Shown here: piece by piece, positions 38,669-47,415 of the stretch
Layout of the letters: each line of letters opens with the position of its first letter
How positions within the stretch are numbered: the first letter of the stretch is position 1
From: Frateuria flava
GTDB lineage: Bacteria; Pseudomonadota; Gammaproteobacteria; Xanthomonadales; Rhodanobacteraceae
Direction of reading: 5' to 3'
Assembly: GCF_017837635.1 (NCBI RefSeq)
Contig: NZ_JAGJRS010000008.1
Span: 24,525-88,524 of the forward strand
DNA: 64,000 nucleotides
Notes under the pieces: generated by a model
Databases searched by the model: none
Seen by the model: the letters and a program-made list of their open reading frames with translations, nothing else
What the model was told of the DNA's origin: nothing
Program-made: the position numbers and the translations under genes

Positions 38669-39504
38669 AATCGCAGGTCGTGAAAGTGATGTCGTTCCGT
38701 GGCGCACGCTGGCTGCTCGCGCTGGTGCTGATGGTGTTGCCGCTGTCTGTCTTCGCGCAGGCGGCCCCCGCGCCGGCCATGCCCGCACCCGCGTTGAGCA
38801 TGCCGGCGAGCCCCAGCCTGTCCGGTGGCGGCATTCCCGTGTTGACCGTGCACGATGCGCCGGGCGGTGCGAAGAACTGGACGCTGTCGCTGCAGTTGCT
38901 GGGCCTGATGACGGTCCTGACGCTGCTGCCGGCGATCCTGCTGATGATGACCTCGTTCACCCGGATCATCATCGTGCTGGGCTTCCTGCGCCAGGCGCTG
39001 GGCACGCAGTCGACGCCACCCAACCAGGTGCTGCTCGGCCTGGCGCTGTTCCTGACGCTGTTCGTGATGGGCCCGGTGTTCAACAAGGCCTACAGCGATG
39101 GCGTCAAGCCGTACATGGACGGCCAGATGTCCGCCGAGCAGGCGCTGCCCGCCGCCAGTGCGCCGTTCAAGCGCTTCATGCTCGACCAGACGCGTGATGC
39201 CGACCTGCAGCTGTTCACCCAACTGGCCAAGGAGAAGCCCTTCGCCAGCAAGGACGACGTGCCCTTCCGCGTGGCGATGCCGGCGTTCCTGACCTCGGAG
39301 CTGAAGACCGCGTTCCAGATGGGCTTCCTGCTGTTCATCCCGTTCTTGATCATCGACCTGGTGGTCGCCAGCGTGCTGATGTCGATGGGCATGATGATGG
39401 TCTCGCCGATGATCATCTCGCTGCCGTTCAAGATCATGCTGTTCGTGCTGGTCGATGGCTGGACGCTGTTGATCGGCACGCTGGCCGGGAGCTTCTACAC
39501 ATGA
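38665..39504 (+). CDS. fliP: Flagellar export gate protein FliP
   Basis: 279 residues from GTG 38665, which overlaps the fliO stop; ATG 38689 is an alternative eight codons on. A cleavable signal ([16 protein letters not shown]) is followed by four membrane helices and the family signatures [40 protein letters not shown] and [20 protein letters not shown]. FliP forms the core of the export pore with FliQ and FliR. Confidence 0.95.
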   Translation: MKSQVVKVMSFRGARWLLALVLMVLPLSVFAQAAPAPAMPAPALSMPASPSLSGGGIPVLTVHDAPGGAKNWTLSLQLLGLMTVLTLLPAILLMMTSFTRIIIVLGFLRQALGTQSTPPNQVLLGLALFLTLFVMGPVFNKAYSDGVKPYMDGQMSAEQALPAASAPFKRFMLDQTRDADLQLFTQLAKEKPFASKDDVPFRVAMPAFLTSELKTAFQMGFLLFIPFLIIDLVVASVLMSMGMMMVSPMIISLPFKIMLFVLVDGWTLLIGTLAGSFYT

Positions 39505-39521
39505 CGCAGGCCCCCGCTTCT

Positions 39522-39704
39522 GCTCCCTCTCCCCTCCGGGGAGAGGGTTGGGGTGAGGGGTCGGGGCTCGCGAAAGAGCTTGTTCGCAGCCATGCACACC
39601 TTTCCGCTTTTCCCGAAGCAAAAGCTTCCCGCTTCCCGCACACCCACTTCCCCCGCGAGCCCCGGCCCCTCACCCCAGCCCTCTCCCCGGAGGGGAGAGG
39701 GAGC
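39522..39704. repeat. Family B inverted repeat element between fliP and fliQ
   Basis: The left arm GCTCCCTCTCCCCTCCGGGG continues to ~39561 (GAGAGGGTTGGGGTGAGGGG); the right arm from ~39663 is its inverted copy ending GGAGAGGGAGC. About 100 bp of unrelated sequence lies between. The 228-bp gap holds no gene. Confidence 0.85.
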
Positions 39705-39732
39705 TTGATGTGCGGCTCGCCCGAGCATTCCC

Positions 39733-40002
39733 ATGACCCCTGAATCCGTCATCCAGTTCGGCCAGCACGCCCTCTACATCGCGATCCTGGTGGCCGCGCC
39801 GCTGCTGCTCACCGCCCTGGCGGTGGGCCTGCTGGTCGGCGTGATCCAGGCGGCCACGCAGATCAACGAGATGACCCTCTCGTTCATCCCCAAGCTGATC
39901 GCCATGGCGGTGGTGGCGCTGATCACCGGCCCGTGGATGCTGCGCACGCTGGTGCAGTTCACCCGGCAACTGATCGAGGGGTTGCCCGGGGCCGTCAAGT
40001 GA
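39733..40002 (+). CDS. fliQ: Flagellar export gate protein FliQ
   Basis: 89 residues with two membrane helices (~15-40 and ~52-75). VIQFGQHALYIAILVAAPLL at the front and GVIQAATQINEMTLSFIPKL in the loop are diagnostic. It wraps the FliP/FliR pore. The stop overlaps the GTG of fliR. Confidence 0.97.
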   Translation: MTPESVIQFGQHALYIAILVAAPLLLTALAVGLLVGVIQAATQINEMTLSFIPKLIAMAVVALITGPWMLRTLVQFTRQLIEGLPGAVK

Positions 40003-40769
40003 CCACGGTGGACCTCGCCCAGCTGGAGAACTGGCTGGGCGGCCTGCTGTGGGCGATGGGTCGCGTCGGCGGCCTGTGCCTGATCGCACCGGTGCTGGGC
40101 TCCGGCGTGATCCCCGCGCGCATCCGCGTCGCTCTGGTGGTGATGCTGACGCTGGTGCTGGCGCCGCTCGCACCGGCGGCGGTCGATCCGTTCAGCGCCA
40201 GCGGCGTGGCGACGATGATCGGGCAGATCCTGATCGGCGCTTCGGTCGGCTTCGTGCTGAAGCTGGTGTTCGAGGCAGTGGCGTTCGGCGGCGAGCTGGT
40301 CGGGCAGGGCATGAGCCTGGGCTTCGCCGAGGTGGTCAATCCCGGCGGTGGCGGCAGCACGCCGGTGCTCAGCCAGTTCTACATGGTGCTGGTGACGCTG
40401 CTGTTCCTGGCGCTCAACGGGCATCTGCGGTTGATCCAGCTGCTCGCCGACAGTTTCCAGACGCTGCCGCCCGGCCCGGTGGCGATCAGCGCCGAGGGGT
40501 TGCACGCGGTGGTGCTGTTCGGCACGCACCTGTTCGCCGGCGCCGTGCGCGTGGCGTTGCCGGCGGTGACGGCGCTCTTGGTGGTGAACATCGGCTTCGC
40601 CGCGATCAGCCGCGCGGCGCCGTCGATGAACCTGTTCGCGGTGGGCTTCCCGATCACCCTTTGCCTGGGCTCGCTGGCGCTGTGGATGGGCCTGCGCGCG
40701 TTGCCCGGCGCATTCGAAACCCTGCAGAACAGCGCCTGGTCGCTGATGCACGAACTGGTCGGAGGCTGA
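39999..40769 (+). CDS. fliR: Flagellar export gate protein FliR
   Basis: 256 residues from GTG 39999 (coupled to fliQ). Six hydrophobic segments, with RVGGLCLIAPVLGSGVIPAR, GQGMSLGFAEVVNPGGGGST and PVLSQFYMVLVTLLFLALNG as family motifs. FliR completes the FliPQR export channel. flhB begins 5 bp after its stop. Confidence 0.96.
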   Translation: MTTVDLAQLENWLGGLLWAMGRVGGLCLIAPVLGSGVIPARIRVALVVMLTLVLAPLAPAAVDPFSASGVATMIGQILIGASVGFVLKLVFEAVAFGGELVGQGMSLGFAEVVNPGGGGSTPVLSQFYMVLVTLLFLALNGHLRLIQLLADSFQTLPPGPVAISAEGLHAVVLFGTHLFAGAVRVALPAVTALLVVNIGFAAISRAAPSMNLFAVGFPITLCLGSLALWMGLRALPGAFETLQNSAWSLMHELVGG

Positions 40770-40773
40770 TGTC

Positions 40774-41910
40774 ATGGCCGAGAACGACGACCAGGAACGC
40801 ACAGAACAACCCTCCGAAAAACGACTTAAAGAGGCTCGCGAGAAAGGCGACATCCCGCGCTCGCGCGACCTTTCCGGCGCGCTGGTGGTGCTGGCCGGGG
40901 TGGCCGCGCTGCTCTCGGGCAGCGAAGGGGCCATGGCGCATGCCCGCACCATCTACCGCCTGGGCCTTTCCTATAGCCGCGAGGCGCTGTTCTCCGATGC
41001 GTTGCCCGGCCGCGTGCTCGCCATGGCGGTGCGCGAGGCGTTGATGCTGCTGATGCCGGTCGCGCTGGCGACGATCCTGGCCGCGCTGGCCGCGCCCGTG
41101 TTGCTGGGCGGCATCCACTTCAGCGGCCAGGCACTGCAGCCGAAGTTCGACCGACTCAACCCGGTCACCGGCCTGGGTCGCCTGGTTTCGATGCGCGGGC
41201 TGGTCGAGCTGGTCAAGTCGCTGGTCAAGCTGCTTTTCATCGGCGGGGCGTTGGCGCTCCTGCTCAAACATTCGGTGGACGAGCTGCAGGCGCTCGGTCG
41301 CGCGGACGTGGTGCTTGGCGTGGCGCGCGCGATGTCGCTGCTGGGCCGCTCGGCGCTGCTGTTTGGTGCCCTGCTTCTGCTGATCGGCGGCGCGGATGCG
41401 CTCTACCAGAAGTTCGACCACGCCAAGCGCCTGCGCATGACCCGCCAGGAGCTCAAGGACGAGTCGAAGGAGACCGAGGGCAACCCCGAACTGAAGGGCC
41501 GCATCCGCCAGGTGCAGTTCGAGATGTCGCGCCGCCGGATGATGCAGGAGCTGCCCAACGCGGACGTGATCGTCACCAATCCGACCCACTTCGCCGTTGC
41601 GCTGAAATACGACGAAAACGGCGCCGGCGCGCCGCGCGTGATCGCCAAGGGCGTGGACGTGCTGGCCCAGCAGATCCGCCTGGTGGCGAGCGGCCACCGC
41701 ATCCCGATGGTCGAGGCGCCGCCGCTGGCACGCGCCTTGTATGCCACCACCTCGCTGGGCCGGGAAATCCCGGTCTCGCTGTACGTGGCGGTGGCGCAGG
41801 TGCTGGCCTACGTCTACCAGTTGAAGCAGGCGACGGCACGCGGCGACGAGCCGCCGCCGGCGCCACGGCCCGAGGTCGATCCGGACCTGATGGGCCCCTA
41901 CAAGCTCTAA
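40774..41910 (+). CDS. flhB: Export switch protein FlhB
   Basis: 378 residues. ERTEQPSEKRLKEAREKGDI and PRSRDLSGALVVL at the front, four membrane helices, then the cytoplasmic domain with the self-cleavage site NPTH (Asn269-Pro270). Cleavage and FliK contact change export from rod/hook to filament substrates. The tail is Pro/Glu-rich. GGAGG precedes the ATG. Confidence 0.97.
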   Translation: MAENDDQERTEQPSEKRLKEAREKGDIPRSRDLSGALVVLAGVAALLSGSEGAMAHARTIYRLGLSYSREALFSDALPGRVLAMAVREALMLLMPVALATILAALAAPVLLGGIHFSGQALQPKFDRLNPVTGLGRLVSMRGLVELVKSLVKLLFIGGALALLLKHSVDELQALGRADVVLGVARAMSLLGRSALLFGALLLLIGGADALYQKFDHAKRLRMTRQELKDESKETEGNPELKGRIRQVQFEMSRRRMMQELPNADVIVTNPTHFAVALKYDENGAGAPRVIAKGVDVLAQQIRLVASGHRIPMVEAPPLARALYATTSLGREIPVSLYVAVAQVLAYVYQLKQATARGDEPPPAPRPEVDPDLMGPYKL

Positions 41911-41922
41911 GAGGAAGCGTAA

Positions 41923-44019
41923 ATGGCCGCCGCAGGCGCAATGGAAAGTCTCAAGCAGCTCGGGCGCCGCGGCGTCGGCGCGCCGGTGGTCATGCTGGCG
42001 ATGCTGGCGATGGTCATGCTGCCGATGCCGCCGTTCCTGCTGGACATGCTGTTCAGCTTCAACATCGCCCTGTCGCTCGTCATTTTGTTGGCGGTGATCT
42101 ACGTGATGCGGCCGCTGGAATTCGCCGCTTTTCCGACGGTCGTGCTGATGGCGACGCTTTTACGTCTCGCCCTGAACATCGCCTCGACCCGCGTGGTGCT
42201 GCTGCACGGCCACGACGGCCCGGGAGCGGCCGGCAAGGTGATCGAGGCGTTCGGCGAGTTCGTGATCGGCGGCAACTTCGCCGTCGGCCTGGTGGTGTTC
42301 GCGATCCTCACCATCATCAACTTCGTGGTGGTCACCAAGGGCGCCACCCGCGTGTCCGAAGTGACCGCCCGCTTCACCCTGGACGCGATGCCCGGCAAGC
42401 AGATGGCGATCGACGCCGATCTCAACGCCGGCCTGCTGACCCAGGAGCAGGCCCGCGAGCGCCGCCAGGAAGTGCGCGAGGAAGCGGACTTCTACGGCTC
42501 GATGGACGGTGCGTCCAAGTTCGTCCGCGGCGACGCCACCGCCGGCATCCTGATCCTGTTCATCAACATCGTCGGCGGCTTCTTCGTCGGCATGTTCCAG
42601 CACGGCCTGGGCGCCGGCGAATCGGCCAAGACCTACACGCTGCTGACCATCGGCGACGGCCTGGTCGCGCAGGTGCCGGCGCTGATGCTCTCGATCGCCA
42701 CCGCGGTGATCGTCACCCGCGTGTCCAAGTCGCAGGACATGGGCAAGCAGGTGCTCGGCCAGGTGTTCGGCCAGCCGCGCGCGCTGGCGGTGGCCGGCGC
42801 GGTGCTGGGTGTGATGGGCCTGATCCCGGGCATGCCCAACCTCGCCTTCCTGCTGCTGGGCGGCTGCTGCGGCGGCGCGGCGTACCTGATGATCAAGCGC
42901 GAGCGCGAGACCAAAGAGAAGCTGGCCGAGGCCATCGCCCAGCCGGAAGCCGCGGCGGCGCAGGTGCCGGCCGAGCGGATGGAGCTTGGCTGGGACGACG
43001 TCGCCAGCGTCGATCCGCTGGGCCTGGAAGTGGGCTACCGGCTGATCCCGCTGGTGGACACCCACCAGGGCGGCGAGCTGATGGGCCGGATCAAGTCCGT
43101 GCGTCGCAAGCTCTCGCAGGAGTTCGGCTTCCTCGTCCCGGCGGTGCATATCCGCGACAACCTGGACTTAGGTCCGAACACCTACCGCGTCACCCTGATG
43201 GGCGTGCCGATGGGCGAGGCCGAGGTGCACAACGAGCGGCTGCTGGCGATCAACCCCGGCCGTGTGCACGGGCCGTTGCAGGGCATCCAGACGCAGGATC
43301 CGGCGTTCGGCCTGGAAGCGGTGTGGATCGAACAGGGCCAGCGCGAGATGGCGCAGAGCCTGGGCTACACCGTAGTCGACCCGGCCACCGTGGTAGCCAC
43401 GCACCTGTCGCACATCCTGCAGACGCACGCGCACGAGCTGATCAGCCACCAGGACGTGCAGCAGCTGCTCGACCGCCTGGCGCAGACCGCGCCCAAGCTG
43501 GTCGAGGACCTGGTGCCCAAGCGCATGGCGCTGGGCGTGGTGGTCAAGGTGCTGCAGAACCTGCTGGCCGAACGCGTGCCGATCCGCAACATGCGCACGA
43601 TCGTCGAAACCTTGGCGGAGCACGCGGGGCAGAGTCAGGATCCCGGCATGCTCACCGCCGCCGTGCGCGTCGCGCTCGGCCGGCAGATCGTGCAGGAGAT
43701 CACCGGCCTGGGCACCGAGGTGCCGGTCATCACGCTGGCGCCGGAGCTGGAGCAGATTCTCATGAACTCGCTCTCCGGCGGCGGCGTGGCCGGCGCGGCG
43801 GTCGAACCGGGCCTGGCCGACCGCCTGCAGCAGAGCGTCGCCGACGCCGCGCGCCGCCAGGAAATGAGCGGCGAAGCGGCCGTGCTGCTGGTCGCGCCGC
43901 AGCTTCGCCCATGGCTCGCGCGCTTCACCCGTCACGTGGCACAGAACCTGCACGTACTGGCCTACAACGAGGTGCCGGACAACCGCAGGGTGCGGCTGGT
44001 CCAGGCGCTGGGACGTTGA
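41923..44019 (+). CDS. flhA: Flagellar export gate protein FlhA
   Basis: 698 residues. The N-terminal half has ~8 membrane helices and the FHIPEP-family block (LRLALNIASTRVVLLHGHDG, VIEAFGEFVIGGNFAVGLVV, GATRVSEVTARFTLDAMPGK, QMAIDADLNAGLL). The soluble C-terminal domain (~345-698) docks chaperone-substrate complexes and keeps AQTAPKLVEDLVPKRMALGV, quoted in part. FlhA uses the proton motive force in export. It is 12 bp after flhB. Confidence 0.98.
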   Translation: MAAAGAMESLKQLGRRGVGAPVVMLAMLAMVMLPMPPFLLDMLFSFNIALSLVILLAVIYVMRPLEFAAFPTVVLMATLLRLALNIASTRVVLLHGHDGPGAAGKVIEAFGEFVIGGNFAVGLVVFAILTIINFVVVTKGATRVSEVTARFTLDAMPGKQMAIDADLNAGLLTQEQARERRQEVREEADFYGSMDGASKFVRGDATAGILILFINIVGGFFVGMFQHGLGAGESAKTYTLLTIGDGLVAQVPALMLSIATAVIVTRVSKSQDMGKQVLGQVFGQPRALAVAGAVLGVMGLIPGMPNLAFLLLGGCCGGAAYLMIKRERETKEKLAEAIAQPEAAAAQVPAERMELGWDDVASVDPLGLEVGYRLIPLVDTHQGGELMGRIKSVRRKLSQEFGFLVPAVHIRDNLDLGPNTYRVTLMGVPMGEAEVHNERLLAINPGRVHGPLQGIQTQDPAFGLEAVWIEQGQREMAQSLGYTVVDPATVVATHLSHILQTHAHELISHQDVQQLLDRLAQTAPKLVEDLVPKRMALGVVVKVLQNLLAERVPIRNMRTIVETLAEHAGQSQDPGMLTAAVRVALGRQIVQEITGLGTEVPVITLAPELEQILMNSLSGGGVAGAAVEPGLADRLQQSVADAARRQEMSGEAAVLLVAPQLRPWLARFTRHVAQNLHVLAYNEVPDNRRVRLVQALGR

Positions 44020-44020
44020 G

Positions 44021-44124
44021 GAGCCGGGAATCGTGAATAGCCAATCGGGAATCGTACAAACGCGCACGCCATGGGCTGGCGCGAAACGCCTCAACCATTC
44101 CCCATTGACCATTCGCCATTCCCG
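44021..44124. repeat. Family D repeat pair between flhA and flhF
   Basis: GGGAATCGTGAATAGCCAAT and CGGGAATCGT on the left, AACCATTCCCCATTGACCAT and TCGCCATTCCCG on the right. The motifs match those at 28901-29000, 38265-38293 and 47290-47402. Confidence 0.75.
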
Positions 44125-44139
44125 CTTGCGGAGCAAGCA

Positions 44140-45612
44140 ATGAAGATCAAACGTTTCGTAGCGCCGGACATGCGTCAGGCGATGCGCGAAGTGCGCGAGG
44201 AGCAGGGCCCGGATGCGGTGATCCTGTCCACGCGCAAGATTGACGAAGGCATCGAAATCATCGCCGCCGTCGATTACGACGAGGCGCTGGTGCGCGAAGC
44301 CGCGCGCCACGGCGCAGCGCCCGCGCCGGCCGCGGAGCCGCCGGCGTTGCCGGTGCGTGCTTCCACGCCGCCTCCGCCGCCCCCGCCCGTGCGTGAGGCG
44401 CGCGTCGAAACGCTGGCGGTCGCCAATCGTTCGACGCCGATGGCTGACGCAGCAAAGGCCTCCCCCTCTCCCCAGCCCTCTCCCCCGGCTGCGCCGGGGG
44501 AGAGGGAGCGCCCGCAGCCCGCTCTTCGTAGGAGCCCGCTTGCGGGCGATGCTCTCCCCGCCAACGCCAACGCCAACGCCAACGCCAACGCCAACGCCAA
44601 CGCCAACGCCAACGCCGCGTCGGGCATGCCCGAATCGCGCATCGACGAACCGACCCCGGTCCACCCGCTGATCGAGCGCGCCGCGCAGGACACCGTGCGC
44701 ATGCGCGCCGAGCTGTCCAGCCTGCGCGAGATGCTCGAGATGCAGCTTTCCAGCCTGGCCTGGAACGACATGGAACGCCGCCAGCCGATGCACACCCGCG
44801 TGTTGCGCGAACTGACCCGGCTCGGCATCGACGCCGACGTCGCCCGCGCGCTGGCCGATGAACTGCCGGCGCAGATGACCCCCGAACAGGCGCGCTACCT
44901 GCCGCTGGGCATGCTCAGCCGCGGCATCGCGGTCAGCGGCCGCGGCCGTTCGGAGGAGGGCGGCGTCACCGCGCTGGTCGGCCCGACCGGCGTGGGCAAG
45001 ACCACGACGCTGGCGAAACTCGCCGCGCGGGCGGTCGTGCGCCACGGCGCTTCGCAGGTCGCGCTGGTGAGCACCGACCACTACCGCATCGGCGCCGCCG
45101 CGCAGCTGGAACATTACGGCCGCCTGCTCGGCGTGCGCGTGTACCCGGCGTACGACGCCGACAGCCTGCGCCAGGTCCTGCAGCTGCTGAAGGGCTGCCA
45201 CACCGTGCTGGTCGACACCGCCGGCCTGGCCGGCAACGACCCGCGCCTGGCCGAACAGCTGGACGCGCTGCGCGAGGCCGGCGAGCTGCGCGCGTGCCTG
45301 GTGCTGGCCGCCAACGCACAGGCGCAGTCGCTGGAAGACGCCGTGCGCGCCTACCTGCCGGTCAAGCCGCACGCAGCAATCCTGACCAAACTCGACGAGG
45401 CACCCAGCCTCGGCGGCGCGCTGTCGGTGCTGATCCGCCACCGGCTGGCGCTGGACTACACCACCGACGGCCAGCGCGTGCCCGAGGACATCGCCGCCGC
45501 CGACGCACGCCTGCTGGTGTGCCGCGCCGCGCAGGCGCTCAAGGGCAACGTGCCGGCCGCCGACGAGGCGGTGCTGGCCGAACGCTTCGGCACGATGGTG
45601 GTGCAGGCATGA
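44140..45612 (+). CDS. flhF: Flagellar placement GTPase FlhF with repeat-filled linker
   Basis: 490 residues; ATG 44140 is preceded by GGAGCAA. FlhF is an SRP-type GTPase that sets the polar site of the flagellum. The N-terminal B domain (MKIKRFVAPDMRQAMREVRE, EQGPDAVILSTRKIDEGIEI) is followed by a ~130-residue linker and the N/G domains with GPTGVGKTTTLAKLAARAVV, DHYRIGAAAQLEHYGRLLGV, DTAGLAGNDPRL and ILTKLDEAPSLGGALSVL. The linker (~105-165) is encoded by a family B hairpin, a family C repeat and a (GCCAAC)9 tract giving (Ala-Asn)9. The stop overlaps flhG. Confidence 0.95.
   Translation: MKIKRFVAPDMRQAMREVREEQGPDAVILSTRKIDEGIEIIAAVDYDEALVREAARHGAAPAPAAEPPALPVRASTPPPPPPPVREARVETLAVANRSTPMADAAKASPSPQPSPPAAPGERERPQPALRRSPLAGDALPANANANANANANANANANAASGMPESRIDEPTPVHPLIERAAQDTVRMRAELSSLREMLEMQLSSLAWNDMERRQPMHTRVLRELTRLGIDADVARALADELPAQMTPEQARYLPLGMLSRGIAVSGRGRSEEGGVTALVGPTGVGKTTTLAKLAARAVVRHGASQVALVSTDHYRIGAAAQLEHYGRLLGVRVYPAYDADSLRQVLQLLKGCHTVLVDTAGLAGNDPRLAEQLDALREAGELRACLVLAANAQAQSLEDAVRAYLPVKPHAAILTKLDEAPSLGGALSVLIRHRLALDYTTDGQRVPEDIAAADARLLVCRAAQALKGNVPAADEAVLAERFGTMVVQA
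44461..44510. repeat. Family B repeat inside flhF
   Basis: CCCTCTCCCCAGCCCTCTCC leads into a perfect 14-bp hairpin (44477-44490 with 44494-44507, loop TGC). The frame of flhF is kept. Confidence 0.8.
44527..44554. repeat. Family C repeat inside flhF
   Basis: CGTAGGAGCCCGCTTGCGGG followed by CGATGCTC is the same motif found beside flgL (22211-22286). It encodes part of the FlhF linker. Confidence 0.75.
44560..44613. repeat. Hexanucleotide microsatellite (GCCAAC)9 in flhF
   Basis: Nine perfect uninterrupted copies of GCCAAC encode nine Ala-Asn pairs. A six-base unit cannot shift the frame, so copy-number change would alter only linker length. Confidence 0.95.
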
Positions 45613-46553
45613 GCGGAATCCTTGCAATGAATCAGGCGTGGGGCTTGAAAGACATGTTCAACGCGATCACGGGCGAGCGCGACAGCGCCCCGCCCGCACC
45701 GCACCGGCCGCACCAGGCGGTCAATGCCGGCGCACCGCGCCGCCGCTGCCGCGCGATCGCGGTGGCCGGCGGCAAGGGCGGCGTCGGCAAGACGACCGTG
45801 GCGGTCAATCTCGGGATGAGCCTGGCGATGGCGGGCCGCGACGTGATGCTGCTGGACGCTGACATGGGCCTGGCCAACGTCGACGTGCTGCTCGGCCTGG
45901 CGCCCTCGCGCCACCTCGGCCACCTGCTGGACGGAACGGCCACGCTGGAAGAGCTGCTGCTGGACGCCCCGCACGGGCTGAAGGTCATCCCCGGTGGCTC
46001 CGGCGCGCGACGCCTGGCGCAACTGGGCAACGGCGAGCACGCCGCGGTGATCCGCGCGTTCGACGAGCTGCCCAATCCGCCGGACTATCTGCTGGTCGAC
46101 ACCGCCGCGGGCCTGTCCGACAACGTGGCGATGTTCGCCGCCGCGGCCGATGACGTGGTGCTGGTGGTCTGCGACGAGCCGGCCTCGCTCACCGATGCCT
46201 ACGCGCTGGTCAAGGTATTGAGTCGCGACTTCGGCGTGCGCCGCTTCCGCTTCGTCGCCAATCAGGTGCGCAACCTGGGCGAGGCCCGCGCGCTGCACCA
46301 GAAGCTGGCCAAGGTCAGCGACCGTTTCCTGGACGTGGTGCTGGATTTCTTCGGCTTCGTGCCGCAGGACGAGCGGCTCAAGCAGGCCATCCGGCGCCAG
46401 AGCGCGGTGGTGGACCTGTGGCCGGCGGCGCGTTCGTCGCAGGCATTCAAGCAATTGGCAGGTGCGGTCGATAACTGGGAGGAACCCGCGCGCGCGGGCC
46501 TGGACCGCATCGCGTTTTTCGGTGGCCAGGCCGTGACGGCGTCGGGGTGGTGA
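45609..46553 (+). CDS. flhG: Flagellar number regulator FlhG/FleN (MinD-type ATPase)
   Basis: 314 residues; ATG overlaps the flhF stop. The deviant Walker A is AVAGGKGGVGKTTVAVNLGM (about 52-70), followed by LLDADMGLANVDVLLGL and LLVDTAAGLSDNV. The N-terminal motif MNQAWGLKDMF corresponds to the DQAxGLR helix that stimulates FlhF GTPase, here with Asn in place of Asp. In the Pseudomonas type, FleN also restrains FleQ. There is no long C-terminal membrane helix, but the last ~40 residues are amphipathic in character. Confidence 0.95.
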   Translation: MSGILAMNQAWGLKDMFNAITGERDSAPPAPHRPHQAVNAGAPRRRCRAIAVAGGKGGVGKTTVAVNLGMSLAMAGRDVMLLDADMGLANVDVLLGLAPSRHLGHLLDGTATLEELLLDAPHGLKVIPGGSGARRLAQLGNGEHAAVIRAFDELPNPPDYLLVDTAAGLSDNVAMFAAAADDVVLVVCDEPASLTDAYALVKVLSRDFGVRRFRFVANQVRNLGEARALHQKLAKVSDRFLDVVLDFFGFVPQDERLKQAIRRQSAVVDLWPAARSSQAFKQLAGAVDNWEEPARAGLDRIAFFGGQAVTASGW

Positions 46554-46554
46554 G

Positions 46555-47364
46555 ATGAGCGTGGCATCGGAATATCTCCAGCTGCAAAAACAGAGTGCGG
46601 ATGAGTTGGTGCGCCAGCACGCGCCACTGGTGCGTCGTATTGCCTATCACCTGATGGGACGCCTGCCTCCCAGCGTGGACGTGGGCGACCTGATCCAGTC
46701 CGGCATGATCGGCCTGCTGGAAGCCGCGCGGCACTACGCCACCGACCGCGCCGCCAGCTTCGAGACCTACGCCGGCATCCGCATCCGCGGCGCCATGCTG
46801 GACGAGCTGCGCAAGACCGATTGGACCCCGCGTTCGGTGCACCGCAAGGTGCGCGAAGTGGCCGAGGTGGTGCGCCAGATCGAGATCGAGACCGGTGCCG
46901 ACGCCGAGGACGCCGAGGTCATCAAGCGGCTTGGCGTGAGCGCGGAGGAGTACCACGCGATCCTCGCCGATGCCGCCAGCGCGCGCCTGCTCAGCCTGAC
47001 CGCGCCGGACGATGGCGACGGCTCGCCAGCCTTCGACGTGATCGACCAGGGCAACCTGGGACCGTCGGAGAACATCGAGCAGGAAGGCCTGCGCCAGGCG
47101 CTGATCGACGGCATTTCCGGCCTGCCCGAGCGCGAGCAACTGGTCATGTCGCTGTACTACGAGCAGGAATTGAACCTGAAGGAAATTGGCGCCGTGCTCG
47201 GCGTGACCGAGTCGCGCGTGTGCCAGATCCACGGCCAGGTGATCGTGCGGCTGCGCGCGCGCCTTGGCGATTGGCGTGAGGATGGGATGGGGGATTCGGG
47301 AGTCGGGAATCGCAAAGGCAAAGGCCGGCGCGCTTCCCCGCCCGATCGCTCCTCTCCCCGCTGA
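46555..47364 (+). CDS. fliA: Flagellar sigma factor FliA (sigma-28) with repeat-derived tail
   Basis: 269 residues. Region 2 (APLVRRIAYHLMGRLPPSVD, VGDLIQSGMIGLLEAARHYA, SFETYAGIRIRGAMLDELRK, TDWTPRSVHRK), region 3 and region 4 (LPEREQLVMSLYYEQELNLK, EIGAVLGVTESRVCQIHGQV) are all present. It directs RNA polymerase to TAAAGTTT-N11-GCCGATAA promoters such as those found here. The normal family end is near RLRARLGDWR; the last ~25 residues (basic, Gly/Arg/Ser-rich) are encoded by the family D repeat at 47290. Confidence 0.96.
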   Translation: MSVASEYLQLQKQSADELVRQHAPLVRRIAYHLMGRLPPSVDVGDLIQSGMIGLLEAARHYATDRAASFETYAGIRIRGAMLDELRKTDWTPRSVHRKVREVAEVVRQIEIETGADAEDAEVIKRLGVSAEEYHAILADAASARLLSLTAPDDGDGSPAFDVIDQGNLGPSENIEQEGLRQALIDGISGLPEREQLVMSLYYEQELNLKEIGAVLGVTESRVCQIHGQVIVRLRARLGDWREDGMGDSGVGNRKGKGRRASPPDRSSPR

Positions 47365-47402
47365 CACCCAAGCCGAATCCCGAATCCCGAATCCCGAATC
47401 CA
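47290..47402. repeat. Family D inverted repeat across the fliA end and fliA-cheY gap
   Basis: GGGATTCGGGAGTCGGGAAT on the left and CCGAATCCCGAATCCCGAAT plus CCCGAATCC on the right are complementary across ~55 bp. The left half and spacer encode the C-terminal ~25 codons of fliA. Confidence 0.85.
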
Positions 47403-47415
47403 CGGCAGAGGCCCA

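Noticed and set aside
44560..44613. Phase-variable switch in flhF
   Set aside because: The unit is six bases, so gain or loss of copies keeps the frame and cannot switch expression on and off.
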